Origin: an uncultured Chloroflexota bacterium
GTDB lineage: Bacteria > Chloroflexota > Anaerolineae > Anaerolineales > Anaerolineaceae
Direction of reading: 5' to 3'
NCBI GenBank assembly: GCA_902795255.1
Contig: CADBKS010000011.1
Coordinates: 1-39,692 of the forward strand
DNA: 39,692 nucleotides
Within the stretch, counting starts at the first letter, position 1, and each line of letters begins with the position of its first letter. The position numbers and the translations under genes are program-made. Positions 27,523 through 34,644 of this stretch are shown here, piece after piece. Under the pieces are notes generated by a model. It did no database searches. It saw only the letters and a list, made by a program, of their open reading frames with translations, and was not told where the DNA came from.

Positions 27523-28698
27523 CTACAGCATCATCTGATAGATCTTCGTGCAGTCCGCTTCATCCAGCGTCACAAAGCCGGAGATGGTGCCGTCACGGCC
27601 GTCTCCGCGGCAGAGCGTTTCGACGAGCTGCGGGATATCCTCCTCCTTCGCCCCGAGCTCCGCGAAGTTTTTCGGCATGCCGATCGAGATCAGAAAAGCG
27701 CGCAGGGCTTCGATCCCGGCTTTCGCGGTGACCTCCGGATGGGCAAAGTCCATCTGGCAGCCCCAGACTCGGACCGCTGCCTGGGCAAAACGCATCACGT
27801 CGTGCTCCATCACATAGGTGAAGACCGCAGGCATCGTCACCGCCAGACCGGCACCGTGTGCGCAGTCATACAGGGCGGAAAGTTCATGCTCGATGTTATG
27901 GCTGTTCCAGTCCTGCGTACGGCCGACACCGCAGGAGTTATTGTGGGCCATCATCCCGGCCCACATGATGTTGGCGCGTGCGTCATAATTGTCCGGGTCT
28001 GCGATCACGCGCGGGCCTTCATGGATCATGGTGAGCAGCAGCGCCTCGATCAGACGGTCCGTGACCTCAACCTCTTTCGTGTTGGTGAGGTAGCGTTCGT
28101 AGAGGTGGGCGATAATGTCCGTGATTCCGGCTGCCGTCTGGAAAGCGGGCAGCGTCTGCGTGAGCGCCGGATTGAGAATGGAAAACTTTGGGCGGATCGC
28201 ATCGCCGGTCGCGCCCCGCTTGAACATGCCCTCTTCCTTCGTGATCACGCTGTCCGGGCTGCCTTCACTGCCGGCGGCTGCGATGGTCAGGACCGTGCCG
28301 ACGGGCAGCGCTTCTTCGATGCGTTTGCCGCTGTAGAAATCCCAGAAGTCGCCGTCATAGACCGTGCCGGCCGCGATTGCTTTCGAGGAATCGATCGTAC
28401 TGCCGCCCCCGACCGCCAGGATGAAATCGATCTTTTCCTTGCGGCACAGTTCGATCCCTTCATAAACCAGCCCGCTGCGCGGGTTGGGCCGGACACCGCC
28501 GAGCAGAAAACAGGGGATCCCTTCGGCTTCCAGAGAAGCTTTGACCCGGCCGATCAGCCCGGAGCGCACGGCACTGCCGCCGCCATAATGGATCAGGACT
28601 TTCGTCCCGCCGAAGCGTTTGACAAAACTGCCGGCCTGATTTTCGGCGCCTTTGCCGAAAACGAAGCTGGTCGGGGAGTAAAACATAAAGTTATCCAT
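27523..28698 (-). CDS. Iron-containing alcohol dehydrogenase (butanol-dehydrogenase-like)
   Basis: A 391-residue NAD(P)H-dependent group III alcohol dehydrogenase. The Gly-rich nucleotide loop GGGSTIDSSKAIA starts at residue 97. The metal ligands fit Asp194 and His198 (ITDIIAHLYERY), one of His267/His271, and His281 (CAHGAGLAV). Similar proteins reduce aldehydes in fermentation (BdhA or YqhD type). AGAAGGA precedes ATG. It lies 31 bases downstream of the carbonic anhydrase stop on the same strand. Confidence 0.9.
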   Translation of the reverse strand: MDNFMFYSPTSFVFGKGAENQAGSFVKRFGGTKVLIHYGGGSAVRSGLIGRVKASLEAEGIPCFLLGGVRPNPRSGLVYEGIELCRKEKIDFILAVGGGSTIDSSKAIAAGTVYDGDFWDFYSGKRIEEALPVGTVLTIAAAGSEGSPDSVITKEEGMFKRGATGDAIRPKFSILNPALTQTLPAFQTAAGITDIIAHLYERYLTNTKEVEVTDRLIEALLLTMIHEGPRVIADPDNYDARANIMWAGMMAHNNSCGVGRTQDWNSHNIEHELSALYDCAHGAGLAVTMPAVFTYVMEHDVMRFAQAAVRVWGCQMDFAHPEVTAKAGIEALRAFLISIGMPKNFAELGAKEEDIPQLVETLCRGDGRDGTISGFVTLDEADCTKIYQMML

Positions 28699-28729
28699 AA
28701 AAAATCCTTCTTGTGGTGACCGCGCGCTT

Positions 28730-29251
28730 TTACAGCCAGGTGACGGTCCCGCATTCGATATCGTAGACTGCCCCGCGGACCTCGATCTGCGGGATCTCGG
28801 GATGTCCGGCGAATTCTCTGCGGATCCGTTCCACGCCGTGGAGAACGTTGAGCCGGACCGCTTCGTCCGGATCCTTTACATCGCCGGCGGCCTCCAGGAT
28901 ATCTTCCGTGATGTAAGAGATGAACCCGTCCGCGTGGCCGCTCAGCGCCGCGCGGACCGCGCCGCAGCCGGTGTGGCCGAGCATGACGATCAGTTTACAG
29001 CCCAGATGCGCCGCAGCATATTCGATGCTGCCGAGCTGGTGGTTGTCCAGAACGTTTCCGGCAACACGGATCACGAAAAGATCCCCGATGGAGGCGGAAA
29101 AGATCTGCTCCGGGATCACCCGCGAATCCGAACAGCAGATCACGATGGCGTACGGCTGCTGCCCGTTCCGGGCGGTTTCCTGCATCCGTGTGTGGTCCGC
29201 CGTAAATACATAATGACGGTTCCCTTCATTCAGTTTTTCGATCATTTCCAT
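28730..29251 (-). CDS. Beta-class carbonic anhydrase
   Basis: A 174-residue zinc enzyme interconverting CO2 and bicarbonate. Ligands and catalytic dyad are visible as CCSDSR (Cys40, Asp42, Arg44) and GHTGCGA (His93, Cys96), the standard beta-CA pattern. I place the start at ATG 29251, following GGAAAAAAC. The frame is open further upstream, but that part overlaps the end of the flavoenzyme gene and has no family similarity. In an anaerobe it would supply bicarbonate for carboxylations. Confidence 0.92.
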   Translation of the reverse strand: MEMIEKLNEGNRHYVFTADHTRMQETARNGQQPYAIVICCSDSRVIPEQIFSASIGDLFVIRVAGNVLDNHQLGSIEYAAAHLGCKLIVMLGHTGCGAVRAALSGHADGFISYITEDILEAAGDVKDPDEAVRLNVLHGVERIRREFAGHPEIPQIEVRGAVYDIECGTVTWL

Positions 29252-29288
29252 AGTTTGTTTTTTCCATTGCGTTATGTAAAGGAACTGC

Positions 29289-29333
29289 GGACGCGGAGGC
29301 AGCGCATTCACCCGAAGCACTGTCTCCGCGCCC
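29289..29333. repeat. Long imperfect hairpin between the flavoenzyme and carbonic anhydrase genes
   Basis: Arms of 14 bases at 29289-29302 and 29320-29333 pair at 12 positions, with a 17-base loop. A TTTT follows on the plus strand only, so for the minus-strand genes it is an internal hairpin, not a clear terminator. Confidence 0.4.
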
Positions 29334-29345
29334 TTTTGTGTGCTG

Positions 29346-31289
29346 TCAGATGCCGTAGACGAACGCCCGGTCATAACCGGAATGCAGCGCGTCAAAGATC
29401 TGCCCCGGTTTGCTTGAGTCGCCCGCCAGGATGACCTTGTCCCCGAAAGCTTCCCGCAGTGCGTCAAGGTCCGGGCGGTTGGAGCGGACACCCATGGCCA
29501 GCACGACCGTATCGGCAGGGATCTTCATTTCCTCCCCGTTTGCAGTGTCCTTCACGGTGACGCAGCCGGCTTCCACTGCGGTCAGCTGTTTTCCCTTTGC
29601 GATCAGCCCGCCGTGCTTCATGATCTCCTGAGCCAGGTGCATGACGATGCTCGGATAGAGGTTCCCGCCGACCTTGTTCAGCATTTCAACAACGGTGACC
29701 TTGTGGGCAGGCGCCAGGGTCTCGGCGGTTTCAAGCCCGGTCACACCGCCGCCGATGATGACGGCATTTTCACCTTTAACGAGGGTCGGATCCTGCAGCA
29801 CGGCTTCCGCGGTGACGGCGGTTTCGATTCCCGGAATGTTCGGCAGGATCGGTTTGCCGCCGGCAGCAACGAACACGGCTTCTGCTCCGCATTCCTTCAG
29901 TGCGCTGACCGTTCCCGGTGTGCTGAGGCGGACTTCAACGCCTGCTTCTTTCAGCTGGGCTTCCATGGCCGCGATGTATTCGCTGATCATTCCCTTGTGG
30001 GGCGGGATCGCGGCGATGACGGCGGTGCCGCCCAGACGGTCTTTTTCTTCAAACAGGATGGTGTGGAAACCGCGTTTGGCAAGGACCAGCGCCGCTTCCA
30101 TGCCGGCGGGGCCGCCGCCGATGACAGCGATCGTCCGTCCGGCGCCGTTTTTCACCAGTTTTTCCTCACCGTATTCGAATTCACGGCCGAGGACCGGGTT
30201 CAGCGTGCAGCCGAGCGGCAGTCCGTCATTCAGGATGCGGAAGCATTCCATGCAGCCAAGGCATTTGCGGATCAGGTCGTCCCGGCCGGCACGTGCCTTC
30301 GCGCCCCAGTTCGGATCGGCCAGCTGACCGCGGGCGATGCCCACAAAGTCCATGGCCCCTTCTTCCAGCAGCTGTTCGGCGAATGCCGGACGCTTGAGAT
30401 GGCAGACCGCGATCACAGGAATGCTGACAGCCTTGCGGATGTTGGCGGCTAGGTGTTTCTTCCAGCCTTCCGCGAAATAGTTCGGTTCGATGATCGTCGC
30501 GCCGGAGTCGTAGGTGCCGCAGCTGACGTTCAGTACGCTGATGCCGAGCTTTTCCAGATATTTCGCCTGCGCGATCGCATCTTCCTCGGTGATCCCGTCT
30601 TCAAGATAGTCACTGCCGTTCATGCGGACAGAGATCGGGAACTTCGGCCCGCAGTAGGCTTTGATCCCCATGATGATCTCGGTGATGAAACGCATCCGCC
30701 CCTCAAAGCTGCCGCCGTATTTGTCGGTCCGCTTGTTGGTGTGCGGGGAAAGGAACTGGCTCACCAGATAGCCGTGGGCAGCGTGGATCTCGACCCCGTC
30801 CACGCCGGCCTTCTGGGCGATGACGGCACCGGTGACGAACTTTTTTACCATGCCTTCCACCTCTTCGGTAGTCAGCGGCCGGGGCTGTTCGCCGATGACC
30901 TTGCAGGTCACGTCGGACGCGGAAACCGGCTGCTTGCCGCCGATCAGGCGGCTCGGCGTCTGGTTGCCCGGGTGGTGCAGCTGCACGAACAGTTTGGTGT
31001 CGTAAGCATGGACCGCTTCGACAAGGCGGGAGAGCTGCGCGATCATGTGGGTATTGGTCACACTCAGCTGGTTCGGGGTCCCGACGCCGGTCTCGTCATC
31101 CACTCGGGTGATCTCGGTGATGATCAGCCCGGCCCCGCCCCGCGCACGGTCCGCGTAATATTTGATGATGCGGGCCCCCGCTTCACCGGTGGACTCCGCC
31201 AGAGAGCATCCCATGGCAGGCATAACGATGCGGTTCTTGATCTCAAGGTTCCCGATCTTACCCGGGGTAAAAAGTTTTTCGTAAGACAT
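29346..31289 (-). CDS. Enoate/2,4-dienoyl reductase-like FMN-FAD-[4Fe-4S] oxidoreductase
   Basis: A 647-residue old-yellow-enzyme-type protein. An FMN TIM barrel (residues about 1-330, with the EIHAAHGYLVSQFLSP active-site segment at 167-182) is followed by a [4Fe-4S] motif CLGCMECF…GC (Cys 343, 346, 349, 361) and an FAD/NAD(P) module starting with IAVIGGGPAGMEAA near 389. This plan is shared by 2-enoate reductases, 2,4-dienoyl-CoA reductases, bile-acid and cinnamate (FldZ-like) reductases of anaerobes. It reduces activated C=C bonds; the substrate is not predictable. AAGGAG precedes the start. It has its own promoter, overlapped by an inverted repeat. Confidence 0.9.
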   Translation of the reverse strand: MSYEKLFTPGKIGNLEIKNRIVMPAMGCSLAESTGEAGARIIKYYADRARGGAGLIITEITRVDDETGVGTPNQLSVTNTHMIAQLSRLVEAVHAYDTKLFVQLHHPGNQTPSRLIGGKQPVSASDVTCKVIGEQPRPLTTEEVEGMVKKFVTGAVIAQKAGVDGVEIHAAHGYLVSQFLSPHTNKRTDKYGGSFEGRMRFITEIIMGIKAYCGPKFPISVRMNGSDYLEDGITEEDAIAQAKYLEKLGISVLNVSCGTYDSGATIIEPNYFAEGWKKHLAANIRKAVSIPVIAVCHLKRPAFAEQLLEEGAMDFVGIARGQLADPNWGAKARAGRDDLIRKCLGCMECFRILNDGLPLGCTLNPVLGREFEYGEEKLVKNGAGRTIAVIGGGPAGMEAALVLAKRGFHTILFEEKDRLGGTAVIAAIPPHKGMISEYIAAMEAQLKEAGVEVRLSTPGTVSALKECGAEAVFVAAGGKPILPNIPGIETAVTAEAVLQDPTLVKGENAVIIGGGVTGLETAETLAPAHKVTVVEMLNKVGGNLYPSIVMHLAQEIMKHGGLIAKGKQLTAVEAGCVTVKDTANGEEMKIPADTVVLAMGVRSNRPDLDALREAFGDKVILAGDSSKPGQIFDALHSGYDRAFVYGI

Positions 31290-31311
31290 ACATTTCTCCT
31301 TCTGAAAACAA

Positions 31312-31328
31312 TACGGGAAAATACCGTA
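31312..31328. promoter_or_regulatory. Candidate operator at the start of the flavoenzyme transcript
   Basis: Inverted repeat TACGG-N7-CCGTA. It covers the predicted transcription start of the minus-strand promoter immediately next to it. This position fits a repressor-binding site. Confidence 0.45.
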
Positions 31329-31333
31329 CCTGA

Positions 31334-31362
31334 ATTATATAGGACACGCCCAGGATTTGCAA
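31334..31362 (-). promoter_or_regulatory. Sigma-A-type promoter of the flavoenzyme operon
   Basis: On the minus strand TTGCAA (31362-31357), a 17-base spacer and TATAAT (31339-31334) give a good vegetative promoter, with about 38 bases to the start codon. Confidence 0.65.
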
Positions 31363-31489
31363 GCCGCAGCGAAGGAGCAGATGAATGATTCAGTGACCGG
31401 CCAGCGGACGTTAACCGGGATTATCCCGAACCGCCGGTGAGTGGAAAATCCACCCGGCTTCGGGAATATAAGTTCTTTTTTCGGCTCTG

Positions 31490-31565
31490 AAAATGAGTCA
31501 CGGGGACAGGTTCCCTGACTCATTATCGTTAATGAGTCAGGGAACCTGTCCCCGTGACTCATTTT
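31490..31565. repeat. 76-bp perfect palindrome (REP/BIME-like)
   Basis: Two perfect 36-base arms (31490-31525 and 31530-31565) with loop TCGT. Each arm is itself a smaller palindrome: TGAGTCA, core CGGGGACAGGTTCCC, then TGACTCA. So two inverted copies of one hairpin element sit head to head, as in BIMEs. It lies between the divergent flavoenzyme side and the stop of the frameshifted gene and could act as a terminator for either strand. The remaining part of 31340-31579 shows no gene. Confidence 0.85.
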
Positions 31566-31579
31566 GATGCTGGGTTTAC

Positions 31580-32459
31580 TCAGGTGTCCGGCCTGTCAAA
31601 TAGTCCTGCGGTCAGCCTTGCCCAGCCTTCCGGATCCTCTGCCTGCATTTTGTTTATCTTCCACAGGGGCATGCTTCCGATGATGGCGAGGCGGTCGAGC
31701 ATCTCATCCGGTTCCCAGATGCCGCCTTCCAATTCGGGCGTAACTTTCTTCACCGCTTCCGGCTCTGCTGCCGGAAGTGCTTCTGGATGATCAACGGCGC
31801 TGCGGATCATCGGCAGCGCCGCTCCGGTGCGGAAGACCGGCGGTTTGACATGGCGGCGGACCTCATAACGGTTCCACGCGCCCTTGGTGAACATCTTCGC
31901 CTGAGAGACGATCTTCGCCCTTTCGGGATTACAGGAATTTTTGCTGCAGTCATAGATCTTCCGTTCGGTGGCTTTCAGACGTTCGGCCAGGTTCAGGAAG
32001 CGGAACTGCATATCCAGCCATTTTCCGGGGATGTCCCCGGTTTCCGGGGATGTCCCCGGAAGCGGCGAGGAATTCATTGACAGCTGCATCCAGCTTGCGG
32101 ATGTTAAACGAGACCAGTCCGAACAGCCAGTGGGTCGAAAGCCCTTCCAGCTTCGGGAATTCGCACTCGTCCTCTTCCCCGACCGCAGCGGCCGTCAGGC
32201 AGCAGCTGCCGAGATATTTCACGCCTTTTTCAAGAAATGAACAGGCTTCCAGATATTTTTCGGACTTGCGGTTGAACTTCGCGGTCAGGTCAAAGAAATA
32301 TTCGGTCTTCCGCCATACCATCACGGCGGTTTCTTCAAAGGTGATCGGAGCGACGCTGAAATCATCCAGTGACTCAAACGGCAGCTCTTCCGCACCGGAA
32401 AATGCATTCGCATCGAACGCGTTCATCGCATCCAGAACTTTTTCGCCTTTTGTCGCCAT
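31580..32459 (-). pseudogene. Hypothetical protein gene frameshifted by a 19-bp duplication
   Basis: Two overlapping frames (32459-31950 and 32089-31580) are parts of one gene. At 32022-32059 a 19-bp unit occurs twice, and removing one copy joins the frames exactly (880-19=861 bases, 286 residues). The N-terminal part (MATKGEKVLDAMNAFDANAF) would continue through NEFLAASGDIPG directly into KWLDMQFRFLNLAERLKATE. As it stands translation ends 50-odd codons early on unrelated residues. The Shine-Dalgarno is strong (GGAAGGAGGAG). No signal peptide, membrane helix or known motif is visible; I do not recognise the protein. The surrounding palindromic repeats mark the region as accessory. Confidence 0.8.
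32022..32059. repeat. 19-bp tandem duplication with palindromic core
   Basis: Two perfect copies (32022-32040, 32041-32059), on the minus strand CCGGGGACATCCCCGGAAA. Each contains the palindrome CCGGGGA-N2-TCCCCGG. The length is not a multiple of three and causes the frameshift. Confidence 0.95.
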
Positions 32460-32509
32460 CGCTCCTCCTTCCTTTGTAAATTCATCCTGCAGCGGTCAGC
32501 AGGCAGCCG

Positions 32510-32542
32510 GTGTGACAAAGAGAACCGTCCCCACTGTCACAC
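32510..32542. repeat. Short palindromic repeat element
   Basis: Ends GTGTGACA (32510-32517) and TGTCACAC (32535-32542) are perfect inverses and flank AAGAGAACCGTCCCCAC. The core resembles that of the 76-bp palindrome (GGGGAC-GGTTC type) with different ends, as in REP-like families. Confidence 0.6.
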
Positions 32543-32593
32543 TGATCATCAAACTATGCCATCAGTTTACATCCCCGAAATCAAAGAATAAAG

Positions 32594-32607
32594 GGGCAAT
32601 GTTGCCC
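32594..32607. repeat. Small hairpin GGGCAA-TG-TTGCCC
   Basis: Six-base perfect arms with a two-base spacer in the intergenic region; no clear role. Confidence 0.35.
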
Positions 32608-32646
32608 GTTGACAAACACCGAATAATGTGGTAGAGATATTGCCGA

Positions 32647-32707
32647 GTGCCGCAGGGGCCGGTTGCCTGAAGGCACTTGTGCCGTAAGGAACCGCTCCCG
32701 AAGGCAC
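32647..32707 (-). repeat. Hairpin repeat element, copy A (inverted)
   Basis: 61 bases bounded by GTGCC and GGCAC. Its reverse complement matches copy B over most of its length (GTGCCTTCGGG, AGCGGTTCCTT, AACCGGCCCCT, GGCAC). The middle part differs, with a GGCAC-AAGT-GCC type inner hairpin. Confidence 0.65.
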
Positions 32708-32838
32708 CGTCACGAGCGTGGGTAGGCTGTTTCAAGCTGATTTGACATGGGCAATTGGGGATGGAAAGAGCGCCAGGCCCTGTATAAATGAACGGGCAGG
32801 CTGATTTGGAACGTTTCTCACAATGCATGAGTCTAAAC

Positions 32839-32904
32839 GTGCCTTCGGGGGAGCGGTTCCTTCTGACACCTACGGTGTCGCCAGGAAACCGGCCCCTTCG
32901 GCAC
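32839..32904 (+). repeat. Hairpin repeat element, copy B
   Basis: 66 bases, GTGCC…GGCAC at the ends. It has paired GGGG/CCCC and GGTTCCT/AGGAAACC arms and an inner GACACC-TAC-GGTGTC hairpin. It shares its last GCAC with copy C. The interval 32460-33020 holds only these repeats; no ORF with a Shine-Dalgarno was found there. Confidence 0.7.
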
Positions 32905-32962
32905 TGGGAGCGGTTCCCTCTGACATCTGACGGTGTCGCCGCGGAACCGTCCCTTCCGGCAC
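32901..32962 (+). repeat. Hairpin repeat element, copy C
   Basis: 62 bases directly after copy B in the same orientation. It shares GGGAGCGGTTCC, CTGACA, CGGTGTCGCC, GGAACCG and CCGGCAC. Differences between copies are concentrated at paired positions. Confidence 0.7.
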
Positions 32963-33024
32963 GATGGTGCAGCAAATCGAAGATGATCTGATTTTTGCGA
33001 AAAGGGTGTATATCCGGTAAACGA

Positions 33025-33033
33025 TGTTATAAT
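33025..33033 (+). promoter_or_regulatory. Extended -10 promoter of the cobalamin operon
   Basis: TGTTATAAT, a perfect -10 with TG extension, about 20 bases before the riboswitch. No good -35 is visible, which is tolerated in extended -10 promoters. Confidence 0.6.
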
Positions 33034-33052
33034 ATCTAAACATAAAATATTC

Positions 33053-33234
33053 GAGTGCTTCCGGTCCTGCAGAAAAGGGAGCGGAAGAGAATAGACAATC
33101 CGGTGAGAATCCGGAACGGTACCGCCACTGTAAGCGCGGAGACCCTGCACACAGACGAAAGTCTGCCATTGGAATTCAGTTCTGAGAAGGCTGTTCGGGG
33201 GCCGGCGATGCGCAAGTCAGGAGACCTGCTCGAA
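33053..33234 (+). promoter_or_regulatory. Cobalamin (adenosylcobalamin-type) riboswitch
   Basis: The leader contains the conserved pieces of the cobalamin aptamer in order: AATCCGGTGAGAATCCGG, then ACGGTACCGCCACTGTAAGC (with the GCCACTG core), and at the end AAGTCAGGAGACCTGC, the B12-box region. A terminator hairpin follows at 33294. Binding of the cobalamin cofactor should favour termination and switch the downstream operon off when B12 is plentiful. The start and end of the aptamer are approximate. Confidence 0.92.
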
Positions 33235-33293
33235 AACAGGCTTATCAGCTCTCGCGTAAGAGAAAATAGGCAGGCATTTCTGCATGAAAACGG

Positions 33294-33326
33294 ATGCGGC
33301 AGTTAATTAACTGCCGCATTTTTATT
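33294..33326 (+). terminator. Riboswitch-controlled terminator
   Basis: A perfect 26-base palindrome with arms ATGCGGCAGTTAA and TTAACTGCCGCAT (33294-33319), followed by TTTTATTT. It lies 113 bases before the first start codon and is the likely expression platform of the cobalamin riboswitch. Confidence 0.88.
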
Positions 33327-33438
33327 TGCCGAATGCTTTGGATTACCCGGTCGTTTCATTTTCCTTTGCCGCGTTCCGCTGACAGTCTGTCGGGATCGGT
33401 AAAATCCGGAGTGTTTCCGGAAATATTTTGGAGGATAA

Positions 33439-34575
33439 ATGAAAAAAATTGTTGTATTCGTAACGTTGTTCTGTCTGATTTTTGCGTCTGTTGCTGTTGT
33501 TTCCGCACAGACGGATCAGGAAGCTGCCGATCATGTCGCTGAACTGATCGATGCGATCTATGTCCAGGAACGCACGGATGAGACCGATGCGCTTTGCGCT
33601 GAAGCCAAAGCCGCTTGGGATGCGCTGACCGATGCGCAGAAAGAACTTGTCGAAGGCGAAAGCGCTGATCCGGATTATTTCGGCCGTGACACCGGGGATG
33701 CTTCCCTGGATGATCCCCGCAATCAGGATGAGATCGGTGAAAATGAACTGCTGGTCGTCAGTTTCGGTACTTCTTTCAACGAAAGCCGCACCGAGGATAT
33801 CAAAGGCATCGAAGACGCGCTCCAGGCTGCCTATCCGGAATGGTCTGTCCGCCGTGCTTTTACCGCCCAGATCATCATCAACCATGTTCAGGCCCGCGAC
33901 GGTGAATTCATCGATAATATGACCCAGGCGCTCGACCGTGCCGTGGCCAACGGCGTGAAACATCTCGTTGTTCAGCCGACACTGCTGATGCATGGTGCCG
34001 AATACGATGAAATGGCTGAAGCGCTTGAGGAATACAAGGACAGCTTCGAAAGCGTCGCTATTGCCGAACCGCTGCTCGGCCCCGTCGGTTCCGATGCCAC
34101 CGTTATCAACGAAGACAAACAGACTGTTGCCGAAGCAGTCACCGCTGCGGCCGTGAAAGCTTCCGGATATGATTCCCTTGAAGCGGCTGCCGAAGCCGGC
34201 ACTGCCTACGTTTTTATGGGACATGGTACTGCCCATGTCGCCAAAGTCAGCTACAGCCAGATGGCGACCCAGATGCAGAACCTCGGTTATGCGAACGTAT
34301 TTGTCGGTACGGTCGAAGGTGAACCGGAATCCACTTCCGCTGAAAACATCATCGAAGCCGTCAAGGAAGCCGGATACACGAAGGTTGTCCTTCGCCCGCT
34401 GATGGTCGTTGCCGGTGATCATGCCAACAATGATATGGCCGGAGACGAAGAGGATTCCTGGAAATCCATGTTCGCAGCAGCCGGATTTGATGTGGAATGC
34501 CACATCGCGGGTCTCGGCCGCATCGATACGATCCAGCAGATGTATGTCGCCCATACCGCCGCGGTGCTGGACTGA
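33439..34575 (+). CDS. cbiK: Exported sirohydrochlorin cobaltochelatase (CbiK-type)
   Basis: A 378-residue class II chelatase that inserts cobalt into sirohydrochlorin or a related tetrapyrrole. The CbiK domain begins near residue 103 (ELLVVSFGTSFNESR). The metal ligands fit His262 (FMGHGTAHVA), Glu293 (GTVEGEPES) and His328 (VAGDHANNDMAGD), spaced as in known CbiK enzymes. Unusually it has a signal peptide (MKKIVVFVTLFCLIFASVAVV, cleavage probably after VSA) and a spacer of about 75 acidic, helical residues containing DALTDAQKELV, a phrase typical of surface-protein linkers. So it should act outside the cytoplasmic membrane. GGAGG precedes ATG. It is first in the riboswitch operon. Confidence 0.9.
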   Translation: MKKIVVFVTLFCLIFASVAVVSAQTDQEAADHVAELIDAIYVQERTDETDALCAEAKAAWDALTDAQKELVEGESADPDYFGRDTGDASLDDPRNQDEIGENELLVVSFGTSFNESRTEDIKGIEDALQAAYPEWSVRRAFTAQIIINHVQARDGEFIDNMTQALDRAVANGVKHLVVQPTLLMHGAEYDEMAEALEEYKDSFESVAIAEPLLGPVGSDATVINEDKQTVAEAVTAAAVKASGYDSLEAAAEAGTAYVFMGHGTAHVAKVSYSQMATQMQNLGYANVFVGTVEGEPESTSAENIIEAVKEAGYTKVVLRPLMVVAGDHANNDMAGDEEDSWKSMFAAAGFDVECHIAGLGRIDTIQQMYVAHTAAVLD

Positions 34576-34593
34576 TCGATCATTGTTAAATTC

Positions 34594-34625
34594 AAACCTG
34601 CCCGGAATTGACTCCGGGCAGGTTT
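34594..34625 (+). terminator. Strong intercistronic hairpin after cbiK
   Basis: Perfect 12-base arms AAACCTGCCCGG and CCGGGCAGGTTT with an 8-base loop, ending only in TTT before GCTGACAGG, the Shine-Dalgarno of the next gene. It may act as a partial terminator or as an RNA-stabilising end that raises cbiK mRNA relative to the genes after it. Confidence 0.6.
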
Positions 34626-34644
34626 GCTGACAGGAGCGCTGATT

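Noticed and set aside
27505..28719. 404-codon plus-strand open frame opposite the alcohol dehydrogenase gene
   Set aside because: It is a shadow of the dehydrogenase reading frame, which carries the metal ligands.
29252..29491. Upstream extension of the carbonic anhydrase gene
   Set aside because: The extra 80 residues overlap the flavoenzyme gene and do not resemble a carbonic anhydrase N-terminus; ATG 29251 is a better start.
32609..32637. TTGACA with a downstream TAGAGA as a possible promoter in the repeat region
   Set aside because: The -35 is perfect but the -10 is poor, and no gene or defined RNA lies directly downstream.
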